64,000 nucleotides of DNA from Verrucomicrobiia bacterium. GTDB lineage: Bacteria > Verrucomicrobiota > Verrucomicrobiia > Opitutales > Cerasicoccaceae. Location of the stretch: positions 437,136-501,135 of the forward strand of contig JAUIHT010000002.1 in assembly GCA_030432235.1 (NCBI GenBank), in the 5' to 3' direction. Numbering within the stretch: the first letter of the stretch is position 1; each line of letters starts with the position of its first letter. Both the position numbers and the translations under genes were made by a program. Shown in pieces: positions 43,110-50,249 of this stretch. The notes beneath the pieces were generated by a model. It ran no database searches and was not told the DNA's origin. It saw only the letters and a program-made list of their open reading frames with translations.

Positions 43110-43475
43110 ATGGCTATCATTCGCGACTTTGAAGAAATCGATGCATGGAAAGAAGCGCGGACATTGGTTAAGAGCGTGTACCGCATTTGCAAGGAGGGCG
43201 AACTGTCCAAGGACTTCGGGTTACGCGATCAAATCCGGCGCTCTGTCGTATCAATCAGCTCCAATATAGCAGAAGGCTTCGGACGTGAAGGCTCAACGGA
43301 ATTTGCCCGCTTTCTACGTATAGCCAAAGGCTCCGCATGCGAGTTCCGTTCCCAGCTTTGGAACCTTCTGGACGCAGAATACATCGACATCCCGACCTTC
43401 GAACAACTCCGTTCAGATGCGTTGAAAACTGAACGCCTCATCGGAGGATTCATCAACTATCTGTCGAAACAATAA
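43110..43475 (+). CDS. four-helix-bundle protein (S23 / IVS-encoded protein family)
   Basis: A 121 aa protein that matches the canonical family along its length: FEEIDAWKEARTLVKSVYRI, FGLRDQIRRSVVSISSNIAE, GFGREGSTEFARFLRIAKGS and ACEFRSQLWNLLDAEYI. The family is named from genes inside 23S rRNA intervening sequences of Leptospira and Coxiella; its biochemical role is unknown. Here it sits in the middle of an otherwise metabolic operon and is bordered on both sides by word-repeat sequence, looking like an inserted cassette. The ATG at 43110 gives the normal N-terminus; the longer upstream frame is the 3' end of the TIM-barrel gene read out of frame. Confidence 0.92.
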   Translation: MAIIRDFEEIDAWKEARTLVKSVYRICKEGELSKDFGLRDQIRRSVVSISSNIAEGFGREGSTEFARFLRIAKGSACEFRSQLWNLLDAEYIDIPTFEQLRSDALKTERLIGGFINYLSKQ

Positions 43476-43518
43476 CCGACAAACGGAATACGGAATAACA
43501 GAATACCGAACAACCCTT
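43476..43518. repeat. right word-repeat flank of the four-helix-bundle gene
   Basis: The whole gap between the stop codon and the next ATG is near-tandem words: AACCGACAAACGGAATACGG, AATAACAGAATACCGAACAA. The words partly complement the left flank (43042-43109) and recur at 42160-42195 and 44668-44712. Confidence 0.55.
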
Positions 43519-44667
43519 ATGAAAATCCACGAAATCGGCATCATCATGAACGGCGTCACTGGACGCATGGGCACGAACCAGCACCTGCTGCGTTCCGTCA
43601 ACGCCATTATGGAGCAAGGTGGCGTGAAGGTATCACCGAACGAGGTGATCATGCCCAAGCCCATCCTGGTAGGCCGCAACGAGAACAAGCTCCAGGAGCT
43701 CTGCGCCCGCAGTCTGGTCAAAGACTACACGACTGACCTGGACAGCGTGATGAAGGACCCGGCCTACCCGGTCTACTTCGACGCGCAGACGACCCTGCGT
43801 CGCTTCGCCGCGGTCAAGCAGGCCGCCGAGGCCGGCAAGCACGTTTACTGCGAAAAGCCGACGGCCATCACGACCGAGGACGCCGTCAAGCTCTACGAGA
43901 TTTGCCGCGACGCCGGCGTAAAGAACGGCGTGGTGCAGGACAAGCTCTGGCTGCCCGGCCTGCTCAAGCTCAAGCGTCTGATGGAGTGCGGCTTCTTCGG
44001 GGAAATCCTCAGCGTGCGCGGCGAGTTCGGCTACTGGGTCTATGAAGGCCACAGCATCCCGGCCCAGCGCCCGTCCTGGAACTACCGCAAGGAAGACGGC
44101 GGCGGCATGGCCGTCGACATGCTTTGCCACTTCCGCTACGTGGTGGACAACCTCTTCGGCAATGTCACCGGCGTCAACTGCCTGGCCGCCACCCACATCC
44201 CCGAGCGCGTGGACGAAGAGGGCAAGCCCTACAAGTGCACCGCCGACGACAGTTGCTACACCACCTTCGAGCTCGATAACGGCGTCGTCGTTCACATCAA
44301 CGCCTCGTGGAACGTCCGCGTGCGCCGCGACGACCTGTTGACTCTCCAGGTGGACGGCACCCGCGGCTCCGCCGTGGCCGGCCTGCGCGACGTCACCATC
44401 CAGCACTACGGCAACACGCCCAAGCCGGTGTGGAACCCCGACGTCGATCAGCCCATCGACTTCTTCGAGGACTGGTCCAAGGTGCCCGCGCAAGAAGCCT
44501 ACGACAACGCCTTCAAGGTGCAGTGGGAAATGTTCCTCCGCCATGTCGTGCTCGACGAGCCCTTCCGCTGGAACCTGCTCGAAGGCGCCAAGGGCGTCCA
44601 GCTCGCCGAGCTCGGCCTCAAGAGCTCCGAGGAACGCAAGTGGATGGACGTGCCCGCGCTCGGATAA
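43519..44667 (+). CDS. Gfo/Idh/MocA family oxidoreductase
   Basis: A 382 aa NAD(P)-dependent sugar/polyol dehydrogenase-like protein. The N-terminal Rossmann fold carries IGIIMNGVTGRMGTNQHLL, with a longer than usual first loop. The catalytic motif is VYCEKPTAITTEDAVKLYEI, followed by QDKLWLPGLLKLKRLMECGF, FGEILSVRGEFGYWVYEG and GGGMAVDMLCHFRYVVDNLF. It is in the uronate operon between the four-helix-bundle cassette and the SDR gene (21 bp gap). It probably oxidises a sugar-acid intermediate; the substrate is unassigned. Confidence 0.88.
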   Translation: MKIHEIGIIMNGVTGRMGTNQHLLRSVNAIMEQGGVKVSPNEVIMPKPILVGRNENKLQELCARSLVKDYTTDLDSVMKDPAYPVYFDAQTTLRRFAAVKQAAEAGKHVYCEKPTAITTEDAVKLYEICRDAGVKNGVVQDKLWLPGLLKLKRLMECGFFGEILSVRGEFGYWVYEGHSIPAQRPSWNYRKEDGGGMAVDMLCHFRYVVDNLFGNVTGVNCLAATHIPERVDEEGKPYKCTADDSCYTTFELDNGVVVHINASWNVRVRRDDLLTLQVDGTRGSAVAGLRDVTIQHYGNTPKPVWNPDVDQPIDFFEDWSKVPAQEAYDNAFKVQWEMFLRHVVLDEPFRWNLLEGAKGVQLAELGLKSSEERKWMDVPALG

Positions 44668-44712
44668 CCGAGAACCGAAAACTGAGAAATGAAAACCGAA
44701 AACTCTTCAAAG
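44668..44712. repeat. word-repeat sequence spanning the SDR start codon
   Basis: Near-tandem ACCGAGAACCGAAAACTGAG and AAATGAAAACCGAAAACTC run from the stop of the Gfo/Idh/MocA gene through the SDR ATG (44689). The first codons of the SDR (MKTENSSK) are therefore encoded by repeat sequence. Confidence 0.5.
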
Positions 44713-45477
44713 CCCACAGCTTTGGTCACCGGCGGCAGCCGTGGCATTGGCTTCGGCTGCGCCCAGCATCTGGCCAAAGCCGGCTTCGACATCGCCATCA
44801 ACGGTATGCGTCCGGCCGAGGCCGTCTCCGAGCCCATCGAAGCCCTGGAGGCCCTCGGCGCCAAGGTACTCTACTGCCGTGGAGACATCGGCTCGGCCGA
44901 GGCTCGCGAGGCCATGCTGGCGCAAATCAAGGACGGCTTCGGCAAGCTGAACGTGCTGGTCAACAACGCCGGGGTCGCCCCCAAGGAGCGCAAGGACATC
45001 CTGGAGGCCTCCGAAGAAAGCTTTGACTACGTCGTCGGCACCAACCTGAAGGGCCCGTACTTCCTGACTCAAAGCGCGGCCAACTGGATGATTGGGCAAA
45101 AGGCCGTCGACCCGGAGGGCTTTTATGCCGTCATCAACGTCGGGTCCATCTCCGCCACGGTTGCGTCGGTCAACCGCGGCGAGTACTGCGTGGCCAAGGC
45201 CGGCATCGCCATGATGACCGCCCTCTTCGCCGCCCGCCTGGGCGAGTACGACATCCCCGTCTACGAGTTGCGTCCCGGCGTGATCAAGACTGACATGACT
45301 GCGGGCGTGACCGACAAGTATGACGCGCTCATCGAGGGTGGCCTATGCGTGACCAAGCGCTGGGGCTTCCCTGACGACATCGGCAAGGCCGTCGCGGCCA
45401 TGGCCCGGGGCGACTTCCCCTACTCCACCGGCCAGGCTATTTACATCGACGGCGGCCTGACCCTGCCGAGGCTGTAG
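44689..45477 (+). CDS. short-chain dehydrogenase/reductase (SDR), FabG-like
   Basis: A 262 aa NAD(P)-dependent classical SDR. The cofactor motif is ALVTGGSRGIGFGCAQHLAK, with VLVNNAGVAP, the catalytic Ser in INVGSISATVAS, YxxxK in GEYCVAKAGIAMMTALFAAR, and the tail PYSTGQAIYIDGGLTL. Although FabG-like, its place at the end of the uronate operon makes reduction or oxidation of a keto-uronate (DEH/KDG branch) more likely than fatty-acid synthesis. That is inference from context. Confidence 0.9.
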   Translation: MKTENSSKPTALVTGGSRGIGFGCAQHLAKAGFDIAINGMRPAEAVSEPIEALEALGAKVLYCRGDIGSAEAREAMLAQIKDGFGKLNVLVNNAGVAPKERKDILEASEESFDYVVGTNLKGPYFLTQSAANWMIGQKAVDPEGFYAVINVGSISATVASVNRGEYCVAKAGIAMMTALFAARLGEYDIPVYELRPGVIKTDMTAGVTDKYDALIEGGLCVTKRWGFPDDIGKAVAAMARGDFPYSTGQAIYIDGGLTLPRL

Positions 45478-45838
45478 GACAGGAGACCTGGGGCTACGCG
45501 CCCCAGACCCGCGGTGCGTGACCGCACAGGACTTTGTTTTGGCGCAAAGGGTGCCGGCTGAAACCAGCACTACCTTTGCGCCAAAAGACCTGTATGGTGA
45601 CAACCCAATGGATTGAGAATCACCTCAACCGGTACCCTCGCAGCGCGAAGCGTGTACGGCATGAACGGAGTTCATCACAAAGCGAAGCTTTGAGGATGCA
45701 AGGCTTTGCCTTGCTGCAGCCCATCTTTGTCCCGTGCGACCACGCACCACGCACTAAAAAAACCTACACGTGTAGGTTGTTGTTGCATTCCTGATCAATT
45801 CTCTTTGGGGTGATGGCAAACCTTGTAAAAATAGTATT
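45478..45838. repeat. REP-like region: hairpin chain, 47-bp repeat, large stem-loop; otherwise gene-free
   Basis: This 361-bp gap holds several ordered elements. 45485-45531 is the 47-bp repeat shared with 19452-19498. 45537-45586 is a large stem (TTTTGGCGCAAAGG paired with CCTTTGCGCCAAAA) with a nested GCTGAAACCAGC hairpin. Then come short hairpins (TGAACGGAGTTCA, AAAGCGAAGCTTT, GCAAGGCTTTGCCTTGC). 45720-45751 is a partial copy of the other end of the 19.4-kb element in the opposite orientation to 45485-45531. A perfect 18-bp palindrome lies at 45761-45778, then AT-rich leader. No coding sequence is credible here. Confidence 0.7.
45761..45778. promoter_or_regulatory. 18-bp perfect palindrome, candidate operator of the 45839-48134 operon
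   Basis: AACCTACACGTGTAGGTT is its own reverse complement over 18 bp and lies 60 bp upstream of the ATG at 45839. Perfect dyads of this length with a central CG step are typical of dimeric repressors such as LacI family members, but the binding protein is not known. Confidence 0.55.
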
Positions 45839-46996
45839 ATGTCAGACCCTAAAAAAGTCCGCATGGGCATCGTTGGCATGGGCAACATGGGCAACGCCCA
45901 CGCCCGCACCATTCAAAACGGAGAAGCCGGCCGCATCGAGCTGAGCGCCGTCTGTGACCGCAGCCCGGACCGCCTGAAGCCCTTCGACGGCATCAAGCAG
46001 TTCGACGATGCCGACGCGATGATCGCCTCCGGCGAGATCGACGCCATCCTGATTTGCACGCCGCACTACTCGCACACGACCATCGGTGCCGCCGCTCTCA
46101 AGGCCGGCCTGCATGTGCTGGTGGAAAAGCCCATCTCGGTCCACAAGGCTGACTGCGAGCGCCTCGTCGAAGCCCACACGAACGAGAAGCAGATTTTCGC
46201 GGCGATGTTCAACCAGCGCACCAACTCGCTGTACATCAAACTCCGCGAGCTGATTCAAAAAGGCGAGCTGGGCAAGCTTGAGCGCGTCAACTGGATCATC
46301 ACCGACTGGTTCCGCTCCGAGCAGTATTACGCTTCCGGCGACTGGCGCGCCACCTGGGGCGGCGAAGGCGGCGGGGTGCTGCTCAACCAGTGCCCTCACC
46401 AGCTCGACCTGTGGCAATGGCTCTTCGGCATGCCTTCAAAGGTCCGCGCCTTCTGCCAGATTGGCCGCTTCCACGACATCGAAGTGGAGGATTCCGTCAC
46501 CGCTTACATGGAGTACGACAACGGCATGACCGGCGTCTTCATCACCACCACCGGCGAAGCTCCCGGCACCAACCGCCTCGAGGTTATCGGCGACCGGGGC
46601 AAGATGGTCATCGAAGGCGACAAGCTCAGCTTCACGCGTAACGAAACGCCTGCCCAGGAGTTCAGCAAGACCACCAAACACAGCTTTGGCCGTCCGCCCA
46701 CATGGGATGTTACCATTCCTGTTTCCGGCGAGAATCCGCAGCACAAGGGCATCCTGAAAAACTTTGCCGAGGCCGTGCTGGACGGCACGCCACTCATCGC
46801 GCCCGCCTCCGAGGGCACTAACTCGGTGGAGCTGGCCAACGCCATGCTCTACTCAACCTTTACGGATAGTACCGTAAACCTGCCACTCGACGGAGCCGCT
46901 TACGAGACGGTGCTAAAAAAAAAGATAGCTGAGTCCACCTTCACCAAGAAGACCGTGAAGGCCGGAGCCGCCGAAGATTTCAGCAAGTCCTTTTAG
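45839..46996 (+). CDS. Gfo/Idh/MocA family oxidoreductase
   Basis: A 385 aa protein with the classic nucleotide-binding start RMGIVGMGNMGNAHARTIQN, then AILICTPHYSHTTIGAAALK, the catalytic VLVEKPISVHKADCERL, AMFNQRTNSLYIKLRELIQK, GEGGGVLLNQCPHQLDLWQW and VEDSVTAYMEYDNGMTGVFI. It probably oxidises or reduces a sugar or sugar acid with NAD(P). It follows the 18-bp palindrome and precedes another family member by 64 bp, suggesting a two-gene operon. Confidence 0.92.
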   Translation: MSDPKKVRMGIVGMGNMGNAHARTIQNGEAGRIELSAVCDRSPDRLKPFDGIKQFDDADAMIASGEIDAILICTPHYSHTTIGAAALKAGLHVLVEKPISVHKADCERLVEAHTNEKQIFAAMFNQRTNSLYIKLRELIQKGELGKLERVNWIITDWFRSEQYYASGDWRATWGGEGGGVLLNQCPHQLDLWQWLFGMPSKVRAFCQIGRFHDIEVEDSVTAYMEYDNGMTGVFITTTGEAPGTNRLEVIGDRGKMVIEGDKLSFTRNETPAQEFSKTTKHSFGRPPTWDVTIPVSGENPQHKGILKNFAEAVLDGTPLIAPASEGTNSVELANAMLYSTFTDSTVNLPLDGAAYETVLKKKIAESTFTKKTVKAGAAEDFSKSF

Positions 46997-47060
46997 GAAA
47001 CGCTGAAAGGCGGAGACACCAAAAGACACGACAGACAAAACCTACGAACCTATTATCCCC

Positions 47061-48134
47061 ATGGCGTCCTCTGACGGAATGAACTACGCGCCCACCGCGG
47101 CGAAACCACAGCCGGTGGTCAAGCCCGGCGAATTCGCCTTTGCCGCAGCCTGCTTTGACCACGGTCACATACACGGCCAGATCAACGGCCTCACCGAAGC
47201 CGGCGGCGAGCTCAAATACATTTACGACAGCGACGCGAAGCGCTTGGCTGAAATGGCTGAGAAGTACCCGCAGGCCAAACCCGTCAGCGAACTGGACATC
47301 GTCCTGGACGACCCCGAGGTTAAGCTCGTGACCGCCGCCGCCATTCCCTGCGACCGCGGCCCCCTCGGCTGCCGGGTGATGAAGGCCGGCAAGGACTACC
47401 TCACCGACAAGTGCCCCTTCACTACCTTGGAGCAGCTCGCCGAGGCCGAGAAAGTCGTCGCCGAGACCAAACAGAAGTACATGGTCTACTACTCCGAGCG
47501 CCTCCACGTTGAATCCGCCTGGTACGTCGACCAACTCATCCAGGACGGCGCCATCGGGGACATCGTCCACATGGAGATATTCGGGCCGCACCGGCTCAAC
47601 AAGCCCAGCCGCCCGGATTGGTTTTTCGAAAAGGCCAAGTACGGCGGCATCCTGACCGATATCGCCTCGCACCAGTTCGACCAGTTTCTGCACTACACCC
47701 GCTGCGACGAAGGCAAGATCGCCCACGCCATCGTCGACAACCGCGCCAATCCGGACAAACCGGAGCTGGAGGACGTCGGCCAGGCCTCGCTCATTCTCGA
47801 CAACGGCGTGCAATGCTTTTCGCGCGTCAACTGGTTCACACCCGACGGCATGCGCGGTTGGGGTGACGGCCGTACCTTTATCACCGGCACCAAAGGCGTC
47901 ATCGAAATCCGCAAGTACTTCGATTTCGCGCGCAGCAGCCAGGGCAACCTCATCTTCATCGCCGACGACAAGGGCGACCAGGAGCTGAACGTCGAGGGCC
48001 AGGTCGGCTTCCCCTTCTTCGGACAGTTTATACTCGATTGCCTCAATCGCACCGAGAAAGCCATGACCCAGCACCACGCCTTCCAGGCCGCCCGCCTCTC
48101 TCTGGAGGCCCAGGCAATGGCCGACAAGGCGTAA
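47061..48134 (+). CDS. Gfo/Idh/MocA family oxidoreductase, divergent
   Basis: A 357 aa protein of the family but atypical. The usual GxGxxG strand-turn is replaced by FAFAAACFDHGHIHGQINGL, and the EKP motif by DYLTDKCPFTTLEQL (the Lys is kept). Later blocks are normal: YYSERLHVESAWYVDQLIQD, GAIGDIVHMEIFGPHRL, GGILTDIASHQFDQFLHYTR. The cofactor-binding loop is thus unusual and its activity may differ from the neighbour at 45839. It ends the rightward locus and converges on the gene at 48189. Confidence 0.85.
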   Translation: MASSDGMNYAPTAAKPQPVVKPGEFAFAAACFDHGHIHGQINGLTEAGGELKYIYDSDAKRLAEMAEKYPQAKPVSELDIVLDDPEVKLVTAAAIPCDRGPLGCRVMKAGKDYLTDKCPFTTLEQLAEAEKVVAETKQKYMVYYSERLHVESAWYVDQLIQDGAIGDIVHMEIFGPHRLNKPSRPDWFFEKAKYGGILTDIASHQFDQFLHYTRCDEGKIAHAIVDNRANPDKPELEDVGQASLILDNGVQCFSRVNWFTPDGMRGWGDGRTFITGTKGVIEIRKYFDFARSSQGNLIFIADDKGDQELNVEGQVGFPFFGQFILDCLNRTEKAMTQHHAFQAARLSLEAQAMADKA

Positions 48135-48144
48135 TCGCGTAGAA

Positions 48145-48185
48145 CCATTGAGATGCGCAGCATCTCGGGTACAGGGCCCCTGCCC
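48145..48185. repeat. mini-hairpins after the Gfo/Idh/MocA operon
   Basis: GAGATGCGCAGCATCTC, with a perfect 7-bp stem and GCA loop, is followed by CAGGGCCCCTGCCCTG. They are in the same style as the chains at 19398 and 45478. The elements sit between convergent stops and could terminate both transcripts. Confidence 0.45.
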
Positions 48186-48188
48186 TGC

Positions 48189-49562
48189 CTATGCTTTAGC
48201 GAGGCGCAGGGGGAAAGGACGCCGTGAGGGACGTTCTCGCTTGGCAAAGGGATCCGCGCAGAAATGCTGCTGCAAGGGCGACCAAAGCTCGGTCACGATC
48301 CCCGCGCCGCTGTCCCGGCCACAGCCACGTGCAACCGCACTGACCGTACGCGGCGACAGGGGGTTGTCCCGCCCGGTGGGGAAGGCACGCCGCGCCAACT
48401 CCAGGTAGCCGCTCCCCAGCTCCAGAGAACGGGTAGCGAGACGTTCGTTGCCGGAAATCTCTGCAGCCAGCCCAAGGAGCAGCGGGTTGTGCTGACGCGC
48501 CTGGGTATTTTCACGCCAGGCTACCGCGTCGATGTGGTCGTCTTTGCTGCGCTCGTAGTTGTTCACGTTGAGCGACTCGATGAAATACGGGAAAAGGAAT
48601 TCGGTGGTCTGCAACACGGTGTCGTCGTACCGAACGCGCCCGGAGTGGTTGCGGTAAAAGCGGATAGCCGCCACCAGGGCGTTGGAGCCCGGTTCACCGA
48701 TGCCCGGCACCAGAAGGTCCAGCGTGCGCTCTACCGCCTCGATAAAGCGCGGCTCGCGGGCGTATTGCCAGAGTTTGAGCAGCAGTGGGATTCCGCCAGC
48801 CTGCAGCACGGCCTCGGCCCGCAGAGCATCGTCGCCGGTCTGCGATTTGGGCATCAGGAACTCTCCGTAGAGCGCAGCCGCACGCCGGGGCAGCTTGGCC
48901 AGCCCGCCGTCCGGCCCGAGAGCCAGCGGATAGGCCTCGGCGGAAACAATGGCGTCGGCCCAGCGCGAAGCCCCGGCCAAGGCGAGGTTCAGGTACTGAC
49001 TTTGCCCGCTCATGCGGTAGGCTAGCAGAGCCATGTCCAGGCCCTTCAGGTGCATCGGGATGTTGTACGGAAAATCTTCCGTCTGCGAGGGGCCGTTTGA
49101 GCCCAGGTAAACTGAGCGGAACAGCCCCGTGTCCCAGTCGAACCAGGCAGGCACATCCTCGTTCCAGTTGCCCAGGTGCTCGGCGGCATCCACGGCCATT
49201 TCGATAGTCACCGGCTCCTGCGGCATGATTTCCCAAAGGCCGCCGAGGAAAACCAGAAAGTGGTCCATGCCGCGCCCGGCCTCGTGACTGCGCCAGTAGC
49301 CGTGGAACCACTGATCGGTGCGGGTAAAGTGGTCGTCGACGGCGTCCCGGTAACGCAACAGCCATTCCGTGCCGGGGTGCTCCTTGTGACGCTTCAGCCA
49401 AGGCATCCACCCACTGGTAAAGACCGCCTGAGCCGGGTTATCGTCGGGCAGCGTTTCCGCGTACTCGCGGATACAGGCATTGATCCACAACTCGATCGCC
49501 TCGCTGAGCGCCTCCTCGGCAACGACCACAGAGCCGCTGGAATCTACCTTGTAGTGGAACAT
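48189..49562 (-). CDS. uncharacterised protein, probable (alpha/alpha)-toroid, carbohydrate-related by context
   Basis: A 457 aa soluble protein with no signal peptide, rich in paired helices with aromatic turns: DQWFHGYWRSHEAGRGMDHF, WNEDVPAWFDWDTGLFRSVY, DFPYNIPMHLKGLDMALLAY, GGIPLLLKLWQYAREPRFIE and DHIDAVAWRENTQARQHNPL. This pattern resembles (alpha/alpha)-barrel glycoside hydrolases or polysaccharide-lyase-like proteins, but I recognise no specific family. Its position beside the uronate locus supports a carbohydrate role. A 52-bp dyad lies just upstream of its start and may regulate it. Confidence 0.6.
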   Translation of the reverse strand: MFHYKVDSSGSVVVAEEALSEAIELWINACIREYAETLPDDNPAQAVFTSGWMPWLKRHKEHPGTEWLLRYRDAVDDHFTRTDQWFHGYWRSHEAGRGMDHFLVFLGGLWEIMPQEPVTIEMAVDAAEHLGNWNEDVPAWFDWDTGLFRSVYLGSNGPSQTEDFPYNIPMHLKGLDMALLAYRMSGQSQYLNLALAGASRWADAIVSAEAYPLALGPDGGLAKLPRRAAALYGEFLMPKSQTGDDALRAEAVLQAGGIPLLLKLWQYAREPRFIEAVERTLDLLVPGIGEPGSNALVAAIRFYRNHSGRVRYDDTVLQTTEFLFPYFIESLNVNNYERSKDDHIDAVAWRENTQARQHNPLLLGLAAEISGNERLATRSLELGSGYLELARRAFPTGRDNPLSPRTVSAVARGCGRDSGAGIVTELWSPLQQHFCADPFAKRERPSRRPFPLRLAKA

Positions 49563-49573
49563 GTACCGCCGCA

Positions 49574-49625
49574 GTTATGCTATGAACAGTGCATCCTATT
49601 CTCAGGATTCATTGCATAGCATAAC
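49574..49625. promoter_or_regulatory. 52-bp dyad/stem-loop upstream of the 48189-49562 gene
   Basis: Perfect 11-bp arms GTTATGCTATG (49574-49584) and CATAGCATAAC (49615-49625) enclose a second stem ATCCT/AGGAT with an ATTCTC loop. It lies 12-63 bp upstream of the leftward ATG at 49562. It could be an operator (two half-sites) or a leader hairpin. No known riboswitch is recognised. Confidence 0.5.
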
Positions 49626-49666
49626 GGGAAACACTCCGGTGACAAGCGCCCAGCGGTGAAACTACG

Positions 49667-50038
49667 TCAGATATGCCGTGAATCCGCCTCATCCTTCTTC
49701 GTGTAGCCGCTGTCCTGCCGGTCATGGTTGACCTTATTCTTCTTGGTATAGGCGGCATGCACGTCGTCGGCACTCATGCCCAGAACCTGGGCCAGAGAGA
49801 TGAGAAAGTGAAACAGGTCGACGACCTCCACGCGGGCATTCTGCTCGTCGAACTCCTGGTACTTGGCCCACCATTTCCAGGGCACCGAGTCGATCAGTTC
49901 GGCCGTCTCCTGCTGAAGTGCGCGGGTGTAGTTGAGCACCCACTTGGTCTTTTCCTCGTCGCTCATACCGGCGGTTTTAACACCGATGCGCTCGTTCAGG
50001 CCTTCCTGCAGGGCAAAAATCTCTTCCAGCTTATCCAT
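49667..50038 (-). CDS. dimeric dUTPase (all-alpha NTP-pyrophosphatase)
   Basis: A 123 aa helical enzyme hydrolysing dUTP to dUMP and PPi, keeping uracil out of DNA. Diagnostic are MDKLEEIFALQEGLNERIGV, the metal-binding helix ALQQETAELIDSVPWKWWAK, EVVDLFHFLISLAQVLGMSA with the E...D pattern, and AYTKKNKVNHDRQDSGYTKK. The start at 50038 matches the family; the 13 upstream residues look non-coding. It diverges from the gene at 50250. It belongs to the dimeric (MazG-fold) class rather than trimeric dUTPase. Confidence 0.9.
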   Translation of the reverse strand: MDKLEEIFALQEGLNERIGVKTAGMSDEEKTKWVLNYTRALQQETAELIDSVPWKWWAKYQEFDEQNARVEVVDLFHFLISLAQVLGMSADDVHAAYTKKNKVNHDRQDSGYTKKDEADSRHI

Positions 50039-50249
50039 GAATTGACGCAACAGTGCGGAACCGCTCTGGGCAAGCACAAAGCCCGTCGAAAAAGCTTGAG
50101 GCCGGCCCGTAATTGTTATGGACTAATAATCTCTTTGTGGAGACGCCGCGCCTTCTCGTTTTGAAGTTGCTGCGGCCCGCGCAATCGCGCCAGCGTCCGG
50201 CCTGATCCACTACTGCCCGGCGCCCACCCACCGACATAAATCCTGAACA

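Noticed and set aside
45534-45590. Simple intrinsic terminator of the SDR gene
   Set aside because: The stem is long, nested and followed by more hairpins and not by a clear T-tract, so it is listed as a structured repeat; termination remains possible.
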